Origin: Marinobacter sp. SS13-12
GTDB lineage: Bacteria > Pseudomonadota > Gammaproteobacteria > Pseudomonadales > Oleiphilaceae
Reading direction: 5' to 3'
NCBI RefSeq assembly: GCF_030227115.1
Contig: NZ_JASSUA010000006.1
Location: forward strand, 1-64,000
Length of the DNA: 64,000 bases
The notes below the pieces were generated by a model. The model ran no database searches. It saw nothing but the letters and a program-made list of their open reading frames with translations, and had not been told where the DNA came from. A program made the position numbers and the translations under genes. Shown one piece after another: positions 1 to 10,168 of the stretch (positions are counted from its first letter, which is position 1; each line of letters begins with the position of its first letter).

Positions 1-50
1 TCGTATCCGAAATACCTCGGCCAGCGCCCACACGAATTACTTGGTCAACT

Positions 51-62
51 TTTTAAAGAGCG
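51..62 (-). promoter_or_regulatory. boxA-like antitermination site
   Basis: The minus strand reads CGCTCTTTAAAA, close to the boxA consensus TGCTCTTTAACA bound by NusB/NusE in rRNA leaders. It lies just downstream of the proximal promoter. The nusB gene itself is at 42362-42841. Confidence 0.6.
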
Positions 63-90
63 TTCGGGGCTTGCCCGATCAAGGTGGCGT

Positions 91-118
91 ATTCTACATC
101 GAATCGCTGCCTTGTCAA
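91..118 (-). promoter_or_regulatory. proximal rRNA-type promoter (P2)
   Basis: On the minus strand TTGACA (113-118) is followed after 16 bases by TAGAAT (91-96). It is a near copy of the distal promoter and sits about 30 bases upstream of the boxA-like site, the usual order in an rRNA leader. Confidence 0.7.
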
Positions 119-226
119 CCGTTTATTTTGGCTCCGACCCAGGGTCGAAAAACTGCCAGTAAAATCAAACGGTTGTCTTTCAAATTCTGACCCGCCTCAG
201 CGGCGTGTCCCTCGAAAGAGATGCGC

Positions 227-254
227 ATTCTACAGAGCCCTGAGAATGTGTCAA
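227..254 (-). promoter_or_regulatory. distal rRNA-type promoter (P1)
   Basis: On the minus strand the -35 is TTGACA (249-254 on the plus numbering) and the -10 is TAGAAT (227-232), with a 16-base spacer. The same two hexamers and the same spacer recur about 136 bases downstream, as expected for tandem P1/P2 promoters of a stable RNA operon. A 16-base spacer is typical of rRNA promoters. Confidence 0.7.
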
Positions 255-344
255 CGAGGTTAATCAACTATTTTTACCCTGTTTCGGTTAGCACGTACGG
301 GACTGTGCAAACCCTATACAAAATGCTCAGTTTTCACCCTGCCA

Positions 345-1184
345 TCACGCAGACTGATCCTCAGACCGGCGTGACTTTCTGAACAAAGCCAAAACCGGGC
401 CCGACAATGCATAAGCAAGAAACACGGTAAACAGAACCGTCGCCGGGTCTAGTGCAACCACCACAAAGATAAGAACCACCAGGAGAATGGCCGCAAAAGG
501 CACCCGCCCCCGCATATCCAGATCCTTGAAGCTTTTATAGAGGATATTGCTGACCATCAGAACGCCACAGCCACCCACAACAATAATCGTCATCAGTGTC
601 AGCCAGCTGGCCGGCTCCACAAGATGGAAGCACCATACCAACCCGGCGACACAGGCAGCGGCGGCAGGACTGGCCAGCCCGACAAAGTAGTTCTTGTCCA
701 CAGAACCAATCTGGGTATTGAAGCGTGCGAGACGTAAAGCCGCGCCAGCCACGTAAATAAAAGTAATGGCCCAACCAACCTGACCAAGATTATTCAGCGA
801 CCAGAAAAAAGCCACCAGTCCGGGCGCCACACCAAAGGCTACCATATCGGCAAGGCTGTCGTACTCCTCACCAAACTTGCTCTGGGTATTGGTGAGCCTG
901 GCGACCCGACCATCAAGACCGTCCAGGATCATGGAGACAAAGATTGCGATGGCGGCGTTATCAAACATCCCGTTAGCGGCAGAGACGATGGCATAGAAAC
1001 CGGAGAACAGTGATGCCGTAGTCAGCGCATTGGGCAGAAGATAAATCCCTTTGCGACGAACCGGAGCACCCTCAACCAGCTCTTCCTCGACGACTTCACC
1101 AGCTTCGATATCGTATTCGTGCCCCTTGAATTCATTCGTCTCCTGAGGATCGTTCTTTTTGGTCTGCTTTTTCTCGTCAGTCAT
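345..1184 (-). CDS. pssA: CDP-diacylglycerol--serine O-phosphatidyltransferase
   Basis: Makes phosphatidylserine from CDP-diacylglycerol and L-serine in the inner membrane, the first step to phosphatidylethanolamine. The 279-residue protein carries the full CDP-alcohol phosphotransferase signature D91-G92-x2-A95-R96-x8-G105-x3-D109-x3-D113, with hydrophobic segments before and after it. The first ~45 residues are charged and Glu-rich. An upstream ATG at 1205 exists but has no ribosome site; the ATG at 1184 has GGAG eight bases before it, so that start is preferred. The gene follows ilvC on the same strand, but a strong terminator (1224-1252) lies between, leaving only about 40 bases for a promoter of its own. 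No clear terminator follows it. Confidence 0.93.
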   Translation of the reverse strand: MTDEKKQTKKNDPQETNEFKGHEYDIEAGEVVEEELVEGAPVRRKGIYLLPNALTTASLFSGFYAIVSAANGMFDNAAIAIFVSMILDGLDGRVARLTNTQSKFGEEYDSLADMVAFGVAPGLVAFFWSLNNLGQVGWAITFIYVAGAALRLARFNTQIGSVDKNYFVGLASPAAAACVAGLVWCFHLVEPASWLTLMTIIVVGGCGVLMVSNILYKSFKDLDMRGRVPFAAILLVVLIFVVVALDPATVLFTVFLAYALSGPVLALFRKSRRSEDQSA

Positions 1185-1223
1185 TTCACTCACTCCGGAA
1201 AGCATTTAGGCGGAGTATATACG

Positions 1224-1252
1224 AAAAACGCGGCCACCCGGGCCGCGTTTTT
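1224..1252. terminator. rho-independent terminator after ilvC
   Basis: A 12-bp perfect stem, AAAAACGCGGCC and its complement GGCCGCGTTTTT, encloses a 5-base loop. Its minus-strand transcript ends in a U run, which places it at the end of ilvC. The A/T flanks are symmetrical, so it could act on either strand. Confidence 0.85.
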
Positions 1253-1274
1253 CAAACCAGACCGAGGTACCGGC

Positions 1275-2300
<1,026 letters not shown>

Positions 2301-2360
2301 CTATATATTGTTAATTGGCCTTTTAGTGGCCGTCATTGTACAGAATGATGTCAGCGCCTG

Positions 2361-2852
2361 TTACAGGCTTAATACCTTCTCGCCACGGGCAATGCCGGAA
2401 ACACCGCTGCGAACGACCTCTAGTACGCCGGACGTTCCTACCGCCTGAATAAAGCCGTCCAGCTTTTCGCTGTTCCCGGCCAGTTGGACGGTATAGACGG
2501 AACTGGTTACATCCACGATCTGGCCACGGAAAATATCGACAGTGCGTTTGATCTCGGCCCGCTGGGAGCCTGTGGCCTTGAGCTTGACCAGCATCAGCTC
2601 GCGCTCGATGTGCGCCCCTTCGGTAAGATCCACCAGCTTGACCACCTCGATCAACTTGTTGAGCTGCTTGGTAATCTGCTCGATGACCTTGTCGGAACCG
2701 GAGGTGGTTACCGTCAGGCGCGACAGGGTCTCGTCCTCGGTCGGCGCCACCGTCAGGGTTTCGATGTTGTAATTGCGCTGCGAAAACAGTCCCACCACAC
2801 GGGACAACGCCCCTGGTTCGTTCTCAAGCAAAACAGAAATGATTCGACGCAT
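2361..2852 (-). CDS. ilvH: acetolactate synthase small (regulatory) subunit
   Basis: Regulatory partner of the catalytic subunit encoded just upstream; it binds valine for feedback inhibition and activates the large subunit. From the ATG at 2852 (MRRIIS) the protein has 163 residues, the usual family length. An ACT domain covers about residues 4-75 (LLENEPGALSRVVGLF), with the conserved C-terminal ALS small-subunit domain after it. Ten extra codons are open upstream, but they would overlap the end of ilvB; the 2852 start lies two bases after the ilvB stop, a spacing that suggests translational coupling. Confidence 0.95.
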   Translation of the reverse strand: MRRIISVLLENEPGALSRVVGLFSQRNYNIETLTVAPTEDETLSRLTVTTSGSDKVIEQITKQLNKLIEVVKLVDLTEGAHIERELMLVKLKATGSQRAEIKRTVDIFRGQIVDVTSSVYTVQLAGNSEKLDGFIQAVGTSGVLEVVRSGVSGIARGEKVLSL

Positions 2853-2854
2853 GA

Positions 2855-4573
2855 TCAGACCCTCTCCGTCTTGCTGAGCCACATGTCCTTCATTGAGCCG
2901 CGCGCCACCTGCATCGGGTAGACGTGCTCAAACCGGTCGACGTAGATATCAACGAATACCAGCTGGTCTTTCATCGCCAGCACTTCTTTCAGCTTCGACT
3001 CCAGATCTTCCTTGCGGTCAATGCGGACACCAACATGGCCATAGGCTTCCGCAAGCTTGACGAAGTCCGGCAGGGACCCCATGTAAGACTCGGAATGGCG
3101 GGATTCATAGTTCATGTCCTGCCACTGCTTGACCATGCCAAGCGACTGGTTGTTCAGGTTGATGATCTTCACCGGCAGGTTGTACTGCTTACAGGTAGAC
3201 AGCTCCTGGATATTCATCTGGATACTGCCCTCACCGGTAATGCAGAGCACATCATCATCCGGGTGCGTCAGTTTGACGCCCATTGCAGCCGGCAGGCCAA
3301 AGCCCATGGTGCCGAGGCCACCGGAATTGATCCAGCGATTGGGCTTATCGAACTTGTAGTACTGGGCCGCGAACATCTGGTGCTGCCCCACGTCCGAAGT
3401 CACATACGCCTCGCCATTGGTGAGCCTGCAGAGCATTTCCACCACTTCCTGCGGCTTGATCACATCCGGGCTGGTTTCATAGCGCATGCCGTGGAACGCA
3501 CGCCATTCTTCAATCTGCTTCCACCAGGCAGCGATCGCATCGTCGTCCGGCTTTTCCTTGCTCTCCTTGACCAGTGTAATCATTTCATTGAGCACGGCAT
3601 CGACCGGACCCACGATGGGAACATCGGCGTCAATGGTTTTGGAGATTGAAGCAGGATCAATATCGATATGAACAATCCGCGCACCCGGGCAGAACTTCTC
3701 GGTAGCGTTAGTGACACGGTCATCGAACCGCGCCCCCACACAAAGAATCAGGTCTGAATGGTGCATGGCCATATTCGATTCGTAGGTGCCATGCATTCCA
3801 AGCCAACCGAGGTGCTGCTTATCCGATGCGGGATAACAACCGATACCCATAATGGTATTGGTGATCGGGTAGCCGAGCATCCTGACCAGTTCTGTGAGCT
3901 GGCCTGAGGCTTTGCCGAGAATCACGCCACCACCGGCATAGATGATCGGGCGCTTGGCTGCCATCAGCATGTCCACGGCTTTCTTGATCTGACCGGCGTG
4001 GCCACGAATCGCCGGGTTGTACGAGCGTAACTTCACCTTTTTCGGGAACACGTACTCGTAGCGCTCGTTCGGCGTGGTCATATCCTTGGGGATGTCAACG
4101 ACCACCGGGCCGGGTCGACCGGTTGCGGCGATGTAATAGGCCTTGCGAATAATTTCCGGAATTTCCTCCGGATGACGCACGCTCAGGTTGTGCTTCACAA
4201 CAGGACGGGAGACGCCGATCATATCGGTCTCCTGGAACGCATCTTCACCGATCAGGGTTGATGCGACCTGACCACACAGCACCACCAGGGGAATGGAATC
4301 CATAAATGCGGTGGCAATGCCGGTAATGGTGTTGGTGGCCCCAGGACCCGAGGTAACCAGTACGGTGCCCGGCAATCCGGTAGCACGGGCGTAGCCGTCG
4401 GCCATGTGGACCGCCGCCTGCTCGTGACGCACCAGAATGTGCTTGACCTTGTCCTGCCTGAACAACGCATCATAAATATGCAGCGCTGCACCACCCGGAT
4501 AGCCATATATGTATTCGATCCCCTCATCTTGCAGGGACCGGATCAGCATATCGGCGCCAGACAATAACTCCAC
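2855..4573 (-). CDS. ilvB: acetolactate synthase large (catalytic) subunit
   Basis: Thiamine-diphosphate and FAD dependent enzyme that condenses two pyruvates, or pyruvate and 2-oxobutyrate, as the committed step of branched-chain amino acid synthesis. The 572-residue protein has the N-terminal ThDP-binding PYR domain with catalytic Glu in [15 protein letters not shown] (about residue 50), a central FAD-binding domain, and the C-terminal PP domain with the metal-binding motif TGEGSIQMN ending in NN. The start is GTG, with AGAGGG upstream. It could equally be named ilvI. It opens the operon and is preceded by a long, structured leader (4574-4900). Confidence 0.95.
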   Translation of the reverse strand: MELLSGADMLIRSLQDEGIEYIYGYPGGAALHIYDALFRQDKVKHILVRHEQAAVHMADGYARATGLPGTVLVTSGPGATNTITGIATAFMDSIPLVVLCGQVASTLIGEDAFQETDMIGVSRPVVKHNLSVRHPEEIPEIIRKAYYIAATGRPGPVVVDIPKDMTTPNERYEYVFPKKVKLRSYNPAIRGHAGQIKKAVDMLMAAKRPIIYAGGGVILGKASGQLTELVRMLGYPITNTIMGIGCYPASDKQHLGWLGMHGTYESNMAMHHSDLILCVGARFDDRVTNATEKFCPGARIVHIDIDPASISKTIDADVPIVGPVDAVLNEMITLVKESKEKPDDDAIAAWWKQIEEWRAFHGMRYETSPDVIKPQEVVEMLCRLTNGEAYVTSDVGQHQMFAAQYYKFDKPNRWINSGGLGTMGFGLPAAMGVKLTHPDDDVLCITGEGSIQMNIQELSTCKQYNLPVKIINLNNQSLGMVKQWQDMNYESRHSESYMGSLPDFVKLAEAYGHVGVRIDRKEDLESKLKEVLAMKDQLVFVDIYVDRFEHVYPMQVARGSMKDMWLSKTERV

Positions 4574-4865
4574 GATGTTCTACCCTCTTCTACGAGTGAA
4601 TGAGCCGGGACGCGTCCCGGTTGCCTGGATGTCCGGGCATCAAGCTTCTTGTGAAAGCTTAACCGGATATTCCGCCACACCAGCTGTAAGAGGTTGTCTC
4701 CTGGCCAGCCGCACTCCTGAGGGTTGCGGAGAACGGCCAATCAACGGGTTGCACGTAAGCAACAACCAGTCCGCGACTCGCGCGGGGCATTCAGTGTGGT
4801 AATTAAACGGGGGATACTCGCACGGGATTGCCTGCCGTATTGACCCCAGTCTTCAGGCAATCTGC

Positions 4866-4894
4866 AATTTTGACAGCGATGAACTCCCTGTCAA
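4866..4894 (-). promoter_or_regulatory. candidate ilvB promoter inside an inverted repeat
   Basis: On the minus strand a perfect -35 TTGACA (4889-4894) is followed after 17 bases by AAAATT (4866-4871), a weak -10. The same region reads TTGACA at 4870-4875 on the plus strand, so the two -35 boxes form an inverted repeat TTGACAG-N11-CTGTCAA. This could be an operator or two overlapping divergent promoters. The start point would give a leader of roughly 280 bases. Confidence 0.4.
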
Positions 4895-4980
4895 TAGCGG
4901 CGGCAGTATTCTGTGTTCTTACCCGACAAAGGTCTGCCATATTTTGTGCAAGTATTTGAACCAGACTCAAGAAAGTTACC

Positions 4981-5008
4981 TTTACAAATGGCATGATAAA
5001 CATAGGCT
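4981..5008 (+). promoter_or_regulatory. candidate promoter of the DUF4124 gene
   Basis: TTTACA (4981-4986), a 16-base spacer and TAGGCT (5003-5008) lie about 50 bases before the DUF4124 start. The -10 is only a partial match, so this is a tentative call. Confidence 0.35.
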
Positions 5009-5058
5009 AGACAGAGATGGTGCTGTTTAAGGCAGTACTCCGAAAAGGCTAACGCGGA

Positions 5059-5529
5059 ATGAGTAGAGGCATGAACAGAAAAATTCTTACCCTGGCAGTA
5101 CTTCTGGTTGCAGCGCCGACAATGACTTCGGCTGCCTCCGTCTACAAATGGACCGATGAGAACGGGGTAACACACTTCGGCGACCGGCAACCGACCGGGC
5201 AACAGTCGGAGTCTGTCAGCATACGCACCGGGAAACCCTCAGCGAGCAACCGCCAGAGCCCCCAGGAACAGGTTAAAGCTCTGGAAGAACAGGAAGCCGA
5301 ACAAGCCGAGCGGCAAGAAGAGAGCGCTGTGGAAGAGGCCCGACGCAAGCAACGGGAAGCCAATTGCGAAACCGCACGCAGCAACCTGAGCATCCTGCAG
5401 CGTAACAGCCGGATACGGGTGGAAGAGGATGGCGAGCAGCGTTACCTATCGGAGGAAGAAATTGCAGAGCAGCGCACGAAGTTTGAGGAAATAGCAGAAG
5501 AGAACTGCGGCGCGCCTTCCGAAGAGTAA
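5059..5529 (+). CDS. DUF4124-domain periplasmic protein
   Basis: Function unknown. The N-terminus is a signal peptide: a basic start, a hydrophobic run LTLAVLLVAA and a likely signal peptidase I site near TSA-AS at about residue 25. The DUF4124 motif follows at once (VYKWTDENGVTHFGDRQP), a short beta domain common in exported proteobacterial proteins. The remainder (about residues 75-156) is rich in Glu, Gln and Arg and looks like a coiled coil, with two cysteines (CETARS and ENCGA) that could form a disulfide. AAAAGG about ten bases upstream supports the ATG at 5059; an internal ATG at 5071 is possible. It is monocistronic, closed by the terminator at 5557-5589. Confidence 0.8.
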   Translation: MSRGMNRKILTLAVLLVAAPTMTSAASVYKWTDENGVTHFGDRQPTGQQSESVSIRTGKPSASNRQSPQEQVKALEEQEAEQAERQEESAVEEARRKQREANCETARSNLSILQRNSRIRVEEDGEQRYLSEEEIAEQRTKFEEIAEENCGAPSEE

Positions 5530-5556
5530 ACCGTATTCAGGGCAAGTCAGCCCCAT

Positions 5557-5589
5557 AAAAAAAGGCGGAGCAATCTGCTCCGCCTTTTT
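5557..5589. terminator. bidirectional rho-independent terminator
   Basis: GGCGGAGCA (5564-5572) pairs with TGCTCCGCC (5576-5584) across an ATC loop, with an A run before and a T run after. It sits between the convergent DUF4124 gene and clpB and has the right flanks to end both transcripts. Confidence 0.9.
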
Positions 5590-5599
5590 GCTCAACACA

Positions 5600-8176
5600 T
5601 CAAGCTCTGGAAAACTCCAGAGCGTGATCTTTCACCGTCCCGCGAATGGTATCCCCGGACTGGAAGTCGCCCTGAAGCAGCCGCTGCGACAGCGGGTTTT
5701 CGATCATCCGCTGGATCGCACGCTTCAGCGGGCGGGCGCCGTAGACCGGGTCATAGCCCACTTCCGCCAGCAACTCCATGGCGCCGTCGTCCAGCTCCAG
5801 CTTCATGTCCTGTTCTTTCAGGCGCTTGTTGAGGATCTCGATCTGGACCCTGGCAATGCCCTGAATCTGGCCCTTGGCCAGCGGATGGAACACAACCACT
5901 TCATCCACCCGGTTGATGAACTCAGGCCGGAAGTGAGTACCCACTTCCTCCATAACCGCCGACTTCATCGCCTCGTAGTTCTCCTCCCCGGCTTTCTGCT
6001 GGATGATGTCCGAACCCAGGTTAGAAGTCATCACGATGACCGTGTTGCGGAAATCCACGGTTCTGCCCTGGCCATCCGTCAGGCGGCCATCTTCAAGTAC
6101 CTGTAGCAGTATGTTGAACACGTCCGGATGCGCCTTTTCAACCTCATCCAGCAACAACACCGAATAGGGGCGGCGACGCACTGCTTCAGTCAGATAGCCA
6201 CCCTCTTCATACCCCACGTAGCCGGGAGGTGCCCCAATCAGCCGGGCCACGGAGTGTTTCTCCATGAACTCGGACATATCAATACGCACCATGGCTTCTT
6301 CGGTATCAAACAGGAAGGCAGCCAGCGCCTTGCAGAGCTCTGTCTTACCCACGCCCGTTGGCCCGAGGAACAGGAAGGAGCCGTTCGGACGATGAGGATC
6401 TGACAGACCCGCACGTGAACGCCTTACCGCGTTGGAAACAGCTTCCAGAGCCTCGTCCTGACCAATGACACGGTCATGCAGCGCGTCTTCCATGCGCATG
6501 AGTTTGTCGCGTTCGCCTTCCAGCATCTTTGATACCGGAATCCCGGTCCATTTGGACACCACTTCGGCGATTTCCTCATCCGTCACGCGGTTGCGGAGCA
6601 GCGTCATTTCCATCATTTCAGCCTGGCTCGCCATATCCAGCTGGCGCTCCAGCTCCGGAATCTGGCCATACTGCAACTCAGACATGCGGCCAAGATCGCC
6701 GGCACGGCGGGCATTCTCCAGGTCGATCCGGGCCTGCTCCAGCTGACTCTTGATCTTCTGGGAGCCGTGCAAAGCGGCTTTCTCAGTGTTCCAGACCTCT
6801 TCCAGGTCTGCGTATTCACGTTCGACACCGGTGATCACATCCGAAAGCTCTGAAAGCCGCTTTTTGGACGCCGCATCGGTTTCTTTCTTCAAAGCCTCTC
6901 GCTCGATCTTCAACTGGATCAGCCGCCGCTCAAGGCGATCCAGTGCTTCCGGTTTGGAGTCCATCTCCATGCGGATCTGGCTGGCCGCTTCATCCACCAG
7001 ATCGATCGCCTTGTCCGGCAACTGTCGGTCCGCGATGTATCGATGAGACAGTTTGGCTGCCGCGATAATGGCGCCGTCCGTCACTTCCACACCGTGGTGA
7101 ACTTCGTAACGCTCCTTGAGGCCGCGAAGGATGGCGATGGTATCTTCTTCATTGGGCTCGGAAACCAGTACTTTCTGGAAACGGCGCTCCAGAGCGGCAT
7201 CCTTTTCAATATTTTCGCGGTATTCGTCCAGGGTAGTCGCACCCACACAATGCAGTTCACCCCGGGCCAGTGCGGGTTTTAGCATATTGCCCGCGTCCAT
7301 GGACCCTTCGGCCTTACCAGCACCTACCACGGTGTGAATTTCGTCGATAAACAGTATGATCTGCCCTTCCTGCTTGGCCAGCTCATTGAGCACGGCTTTC
7401 AGGCGCTCTTCGAAATCACCCCGGAACTTGGCGCCCGCAATCAGGGAGCCCATATCCAGCGACAACACACGCTTGTTCTTGAGACCTTCCGGCACTTCGC
7501 CATTGACGATGCGCTGGGCAAGCCCCTCGACGATGGCGGTCTTGCCGACACCGGGCTCGCCAATAAGGACCGGGTTGTTCTTCCGGCGACGCTGAAGCAC
7601 CTGGATGGTCCGGCGGATTTCATCATCACGGCCGATCACCGGGTCCAGTTTACCGGCCTCGGCTCGCTCGGTAAGGTCAATGGTATATTTGGACAAGGCC
7701 TGGCGATTCTCTTCCGCAGCAGGGTCATCAACCGACTCACCACCGCGAACTTCATCGATAGCGCTTTCCAGGGCGGATTTGTCGACACCCTGCTCACGCA
7801 GAACCCGTCCGAGGGTGCCCCGGTCTTCAAGGGCTGCCAGCAGCATCAATTCGCTGGATATGAACTGGTCCCCCCGCTTCTGGGCCAGTTTGTCAGCGAT
7901 ATTGAACAGACGCCCCATGTCATTGGACATCGACACGTCCCCGGCCGAGCCCTTCACTTCCGGCAGGTTCTCGATTTCCTGGGCGACAGCCTGACGGATA
8001 CGGCCCGGTTCGGCACCCGCCTGTTTCAGCAACGGCTTGATGGAGCCGCCTTGTTGATCCATCAGTGCCTGCATCAGGTGCACGGGTTCGATGAAATTAT
8101 GGTCCTTGCCTACCGCAAGGGACTGGGCATCCGCCAGTGCGGTCTGCAGTTTGCTGGTCAGTTTGTCGATTCTCAT
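5600..8176 (-). CDS. clpB: ATP-dependent disaggregase ClpB
   Basis: Hexameric Hsp100 chaperone that threads aggregated proteins through its pore together with DnaK. The 858-residue length is typical. In order: an N-terminal Clp repeat domain (about 1-145); the first AAA module with Walker [14 protein letters not shown] near residue 205 and Walker [10 protein letters not shown]; the long coiled-coil M domain (about 410-525, [14 protein letters not shown]); and the second AAA module with Walker [15 protein letters not shown] near residue 605 and Walker [13 protein letters not shown]. The M domain separates ClpB from ClpA and ClpC. A heat-shock promoter lies upstream (8255-8282), and the gene ends at a bidirectional terminator. 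Confidence 0.97.
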   Translation of the reverse strand: MRIDKLTSKLQTALADAQSLAVGKDHNFIEPVHLMQALMDQQGGSIKPLLKQAGAEPGRIRQAVAQEIENLPEVKGSAGDVSMSNDMGRLFNIADKLAQKRGDQFISSELMLLAALEDRGTLGRVLREQGVDKSALESAIDEVRGGESVDDPAAEENRQALSKYTIDLTERAEAGKLDPVIGRDDEIRRTIQVLQRRRKNNPVLIGEPGVGKTAIVEGLAQRIVNGEVPEGLKNKRVLSLDMGSLIAGAKFRGDFEERLKAVLNELAKQEGQIILFIDEIHTVVGAGKAEGSMDAGNMLKPALARGELHCVGATTLDEYRENIEKDAALERRFQKVLVSEPNEEDTIAILRGLKERYEVHHGVEVTDGAIIAAAKLSHRYIADRQLPDKAIDLVDEAASQIRMEMDSKPEALDRLERRLIQLKIEREALKKETDAASKKRLSELSDVITGVEREYADLEEVWNTEKAALHGSQKIKSQLEQARIDLENARRAGDLGRMSELQYGQIPELERQLDMASQAEMMEMTLLRNRVTDEEIAEVVSKWTGIPVSKMLEGERDKLMRMEDALHDRVIGQDEALEAVSNAVRRSRAGLSDPHRPNGSFLFLGPTGVGKTELCKALAAFLFDTEEAMVRIDMSEFMEKHSVARLIGAPPGYVGYEEGGYLTEAVRRRPYSVLLLDEVEKAHPDVFNILLQVLEDGRLTDGQGRTVDFRNTVIVMTSNLGSDIIQQKAGEENYEAMKSAVMEEVGTHFRPEFINRVDEVVVFHPLAKGQIQGIARVQIEILNKRLKEQDMKLELDDGAMELLAEVGYDPVYGARPLKRAIQRMIENPLSQRLLQGDFQSGDTIRGTVKDHALEFSRA

Positions 8177-8254
8177 AGTCTGGTATTCCCCAATATCTGT
8201 CGTGCGGCCGGGAGGACGTTCCCGCCGGCGGCAATTTCTCTGCTTTGACAGTTA

Positions 8255-8282
8255 ATGTAGGGGCGATCGGCGGGACTTCAAG
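8255..8282 (-). promoter_or_regulatory. sigma32 (heat-shock) promoter of clpB
   Basis: On the minus strand CTTGAAG (8276-8282) is followed after 12 bases by CCCCTACAT (8255-8263), close to the RpoH consensus CTTGAAA then CCCCATNT. It lies about 80 bases before the clpB start, and clpB is a known RpoH target in gammaproteobacteria. Confidence 0.65.
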
Positions 8283-8319
8283 CGCACACGGGCAAGAAGT
8301 GTCAGAAAATTGACGGGAA

Positions 8320-9063
8320 TCATGAAATGAAGATCAGGCTCGCCATCCTCCCTGTTTGTCCGTCGCGGCGGTAGGAGAAGAAGCGATCACTGTCGGTTAC
8401 CGTACAAAACCCGCCGCCGTAGACCTGGAGCACTCCGGCAGCAGCCAGTCGTTGTCGGGCCAGTTCGTAGATGTCAGCCAGGTAGCGCCCGGGATGCAGG
8501 GGACTGGTCGCAAAAGCCCTGCCCGCATGCGGATCATTCAGGAGAAAGGCGTCCCGTACCTCGGCGCCAACCTCGAACTGCTCGGGGCCAATGGCCGGCC
8601 CCAGCCAGGCAAGGACACCGGCGGGATTACCCAGGTGCTCCAGGGTCCGCTCCAGAACACCGTCACACAACCCACGCCAGCCAGCGTGAGCGGCGGCCAC
8701 CCGGCCACTGGAGGGGTCACAGAACAATACCGGCAGACAATCCGCCGTCAATACGGCACAAACGGCTCCGGGTTGCGAGGTGACACAGGCATCAGCAGTG
8801 ACCTGGCCTGGCTGCGGCAGTTCTGCCACATGGGTGCCATGGACCTGGTTCAACCAACCGAAAGACTGGGCGCCAGGTTCGGCCCATCGTCCAAGCAGGG
8901 CACGATTCTTCGTCACATCCTCGAGGTCATCACCCACATGCGTGCCAAGGTTCAGGGAATCCCAGGGTGGCTTGCTAACCCCGCCAACCCTTGTAGTGGA
9001 TGCAGCATTTACCCAGGACGGTGCCGGCCAGTCGGGGACAATAAGTGGCAACTCAAAAGTCAT
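8320..9063 (-). CDS. pgeF: PgeF/YfiH laccase-domain purine nucleoside phosphorylase
   Basis: Member of the YfiH/DUF152 family, earlier called polyphenol oxidase. Family members act as multi-substrate purine nucleoside phosphorylases, and some help peptidoglycan maintenance; the exact role here is inferred. The 247 residues show the zinc-site motifs: TADCLPVLFCD with a conserved Cys, then AAHAGWRGLCDGVL with a conserved His. A further conserved His lies at WLNQVHGTHV. It overlaps the end of rluD by 11 bases, so the two are co-transcribed and probably coupled. Confidence 0.9.
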   Translation of the reverse strand: MTFELPLIVPDWPAPSWVNAASTTRVGGVSKPPWDSLNLGTHVGDDLEDVTKNRALLGRWAEPGAQSFGWLNQVHGTHVAELPQPGQVTADACVTSQPGAVCAVLTADCLPVLFCDPSSGRVAAAHAGWRGLCDGVLERTLEHLGNPAGVLAWLGPAIGPEQFEVGAEVRDAFLLNDPHAGRAFATSPLHPGRYLADIYELARQRLAAAGVLQVYGGGFCTVTDSDRFFSYRRDGQTGRMASLIFIS

Positions 9064-10030
9064 TGCTCTCCAGATCCTTGACGTGCTTGCGAAGCGCTGC
9101 GAGCAGCGTTTCCATATCTTCGGGCAAAGGTACCTCCCAGGTCATCACTTCCCCGGTTTGGGGGTGCTGCAGTGTCAACTGCCGGGCATGGAGCGCCTGG
9201 CGCTGAAAGCCCGCCAGCACGTCCCGCAGTTCATCCGTTGTTCCTTTGGGGAGGCGAAGCCTGCCACCGTACTGTGGGTCGCCAACCAGCGGGTGTTTGA
9301 CGTGGGCCATGTGGACCCGAATCTGGTGTGTGCGGCCACTTTCAAGCCTGCAACGCACGTGGGTATGGGCGGCGAAGCGCTCGATCAGGCGATAATGGGT
9401 AATCGCGGGTTTGCCGGTAGGCACCACCGCCATTTTCTTGCGCTCGCGGGGGTGGCGACCAATCGGCGCATCCACCGTGGCGCCGCCGGTCAGAGTACCT
9501 ACCACGATGGCCTCGTACTCCCGCCCCATGGTACGGGTTTGCAGCTGGTCAACCAGTGATGTGTGAGCGATCAGGCTGCGCGCCACCACCATGATTCCGG
9601 AAGTGTCCTTGTCGAGACGATGAACAATGCCCGCCCTCGGCAAGTTTTCCACTTCCGGGGCATGGTTGAGCAACGCGTTAACCAGGGTGCCGTCGGCGTG
9701 CCCTGCAGCGGGATGAACAACCAGGCCTGCCGGCTTGTTGATCACCAGCAGGTGCTCGTCTTCATAGACAATATCCAGGGAAATCGATTCCGCCTGCCAG
9801 CTGACTTGCGCCTCTGGCTCGGCGTCCAGTTCCAGCTTGTCTCCCAGCATGACCTTATCGCGGGGCTTGCAGGCTTTCCCGTTCACCGTCAGCGCCCCGC
9901 TCTTGATCCAGCCCTGCAATCGTGAGCGGGAATGCTCGGGCATCAGCTCCGCCGCGGCCTGGTCGAGACGGCGGTCGCTGTGTTCCGGCGGAACAGAGAA
10001 GCTGGCGATAATACGGTTTTCAGATGACAT
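9053..10030 (-). CDS. rluD: 23S rRNA pseudouridine synthase RluD
   Basis: Converts uridines of 23S rRNA helix 69 (E. coli positions 1911, 1915, 1917) to pseudouridine during late 50S assembly. From the ATG at 10030 it has 325 residues. An S4 RNA-binding domain covers about residues 15-80 (SRLQGWIKSGALTVNGK), and the RluA-type catalytic domain has the HRLDKDTSGIMVVA motif with the nucleophilic Asp. An upstream in-frame ATG at 10105 gives 25 extra residues without family resemblance and overlaps the bamD promoter, so it is not used; GGGGGC lies about 6 bases before 10030. It is divergent from bamD. Confidence 0.93.
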   Translation of the reverse strand: MSSENRIIASFSVPPEHSDRRLDQAAAELMPEHSRSRLQGWIKSGALTVNGKACKPRDKVMLGDKLELDAEPEAQVSWQAESISLDIVYEDEHLLVINKPAGLVVHPAAGHADGTLVNALLNHAPEVENLPRAGIVHRLDKDTSGIMVVARSLIAHTSLVDQLQTRTMGREYEAIVVGTLTGGATVDAPIGRHPRERKKMAVVPTGKPAITHYRLIERFAAHTHVRCRLESGRTHQIRVHMAHVKHPLVGDPQYGGRLRLPKGTTDELRDVLAGFQRQALHARQLTLQHPQTGEVMTWEVPLPEDMETLLAALRKHVKDLESNDF

Positions 10031-10098
10031 TGAGCCCCCGGGGCCGGTGATAAGTGTTACGTTTGAGTCAGAATTTTCCAATCGACAGTGAGTGCCAC

Positions 10099-10127
10099 TG
10101 CACAAGGGAGCAGATCCCCGTTACAAT
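10099..10127 (+). promoter_or_regulatory. candidate bamD promoter
   Basis: TGCACA (10099-10104), a 17-base spacer and TACAAT (10122-10127) lie about 42 bases before the bamD start. The -10 is a five of six match and the -35 four of six. Confidence 0.45.
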
Positions 10128-10168
10128 GGCCCACCATTCGAATTTTCGCCATTATACGGGATTCCGGC

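Larger units (their letters stand above)
1..344 (-). other. rRNA operon leader region (16S gene lies left of the window)
   Basis: This stretch has no gene. Read on the minus strand it holds two strong sigma70-type promoters of identical design (TTGACA, 16 bases, TAGAAT), then a boxA-like antitermination site, then sequence that runs out of the window. That arrangement is known for rRNA operon leaders in gammaproteobacteria, so a 16S rRNA gene should follow to the left. No mature rRNA sequence is recognisable inside the window, so the call rests on the promoters and boxA only. A second rRNA spacer boxA is a less likely alternative, because a spacer would not carry tandem promoters. Confidence 0.7.
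4574..5058. other. long ilvB leader and divergent promoter region, no gene
   Basis: These 485 bases separate ilvB (minus) from the DUF4124 gene (plus). On the minus strand the leader holds a perfect 16-base palindrome CCGGGACGCGTCCCGG (4605-4620), 32 bases before the ilvB start, a pair of AAGCTT hexamers (about 4643-4659), and GTTGC-TTACGT-GCAAC (4749-4764). None is followed by a U run, and the only leader ORF is not rich in Leu, Val or Ile, so a classical attenuator is not supported. Farther out, TTGACAG and CTGTCAA face each other across 11 bases (4870-4894). Confidence 0.5.

Noticed and set aside
4543..4740. 65-codon ORF before ilvB as an attenuator leader peptide
   Set aside because: It overlaps ilvB, has no run of Leu, Val or Ile codons, and no U-tract terminator follows its palindromes.
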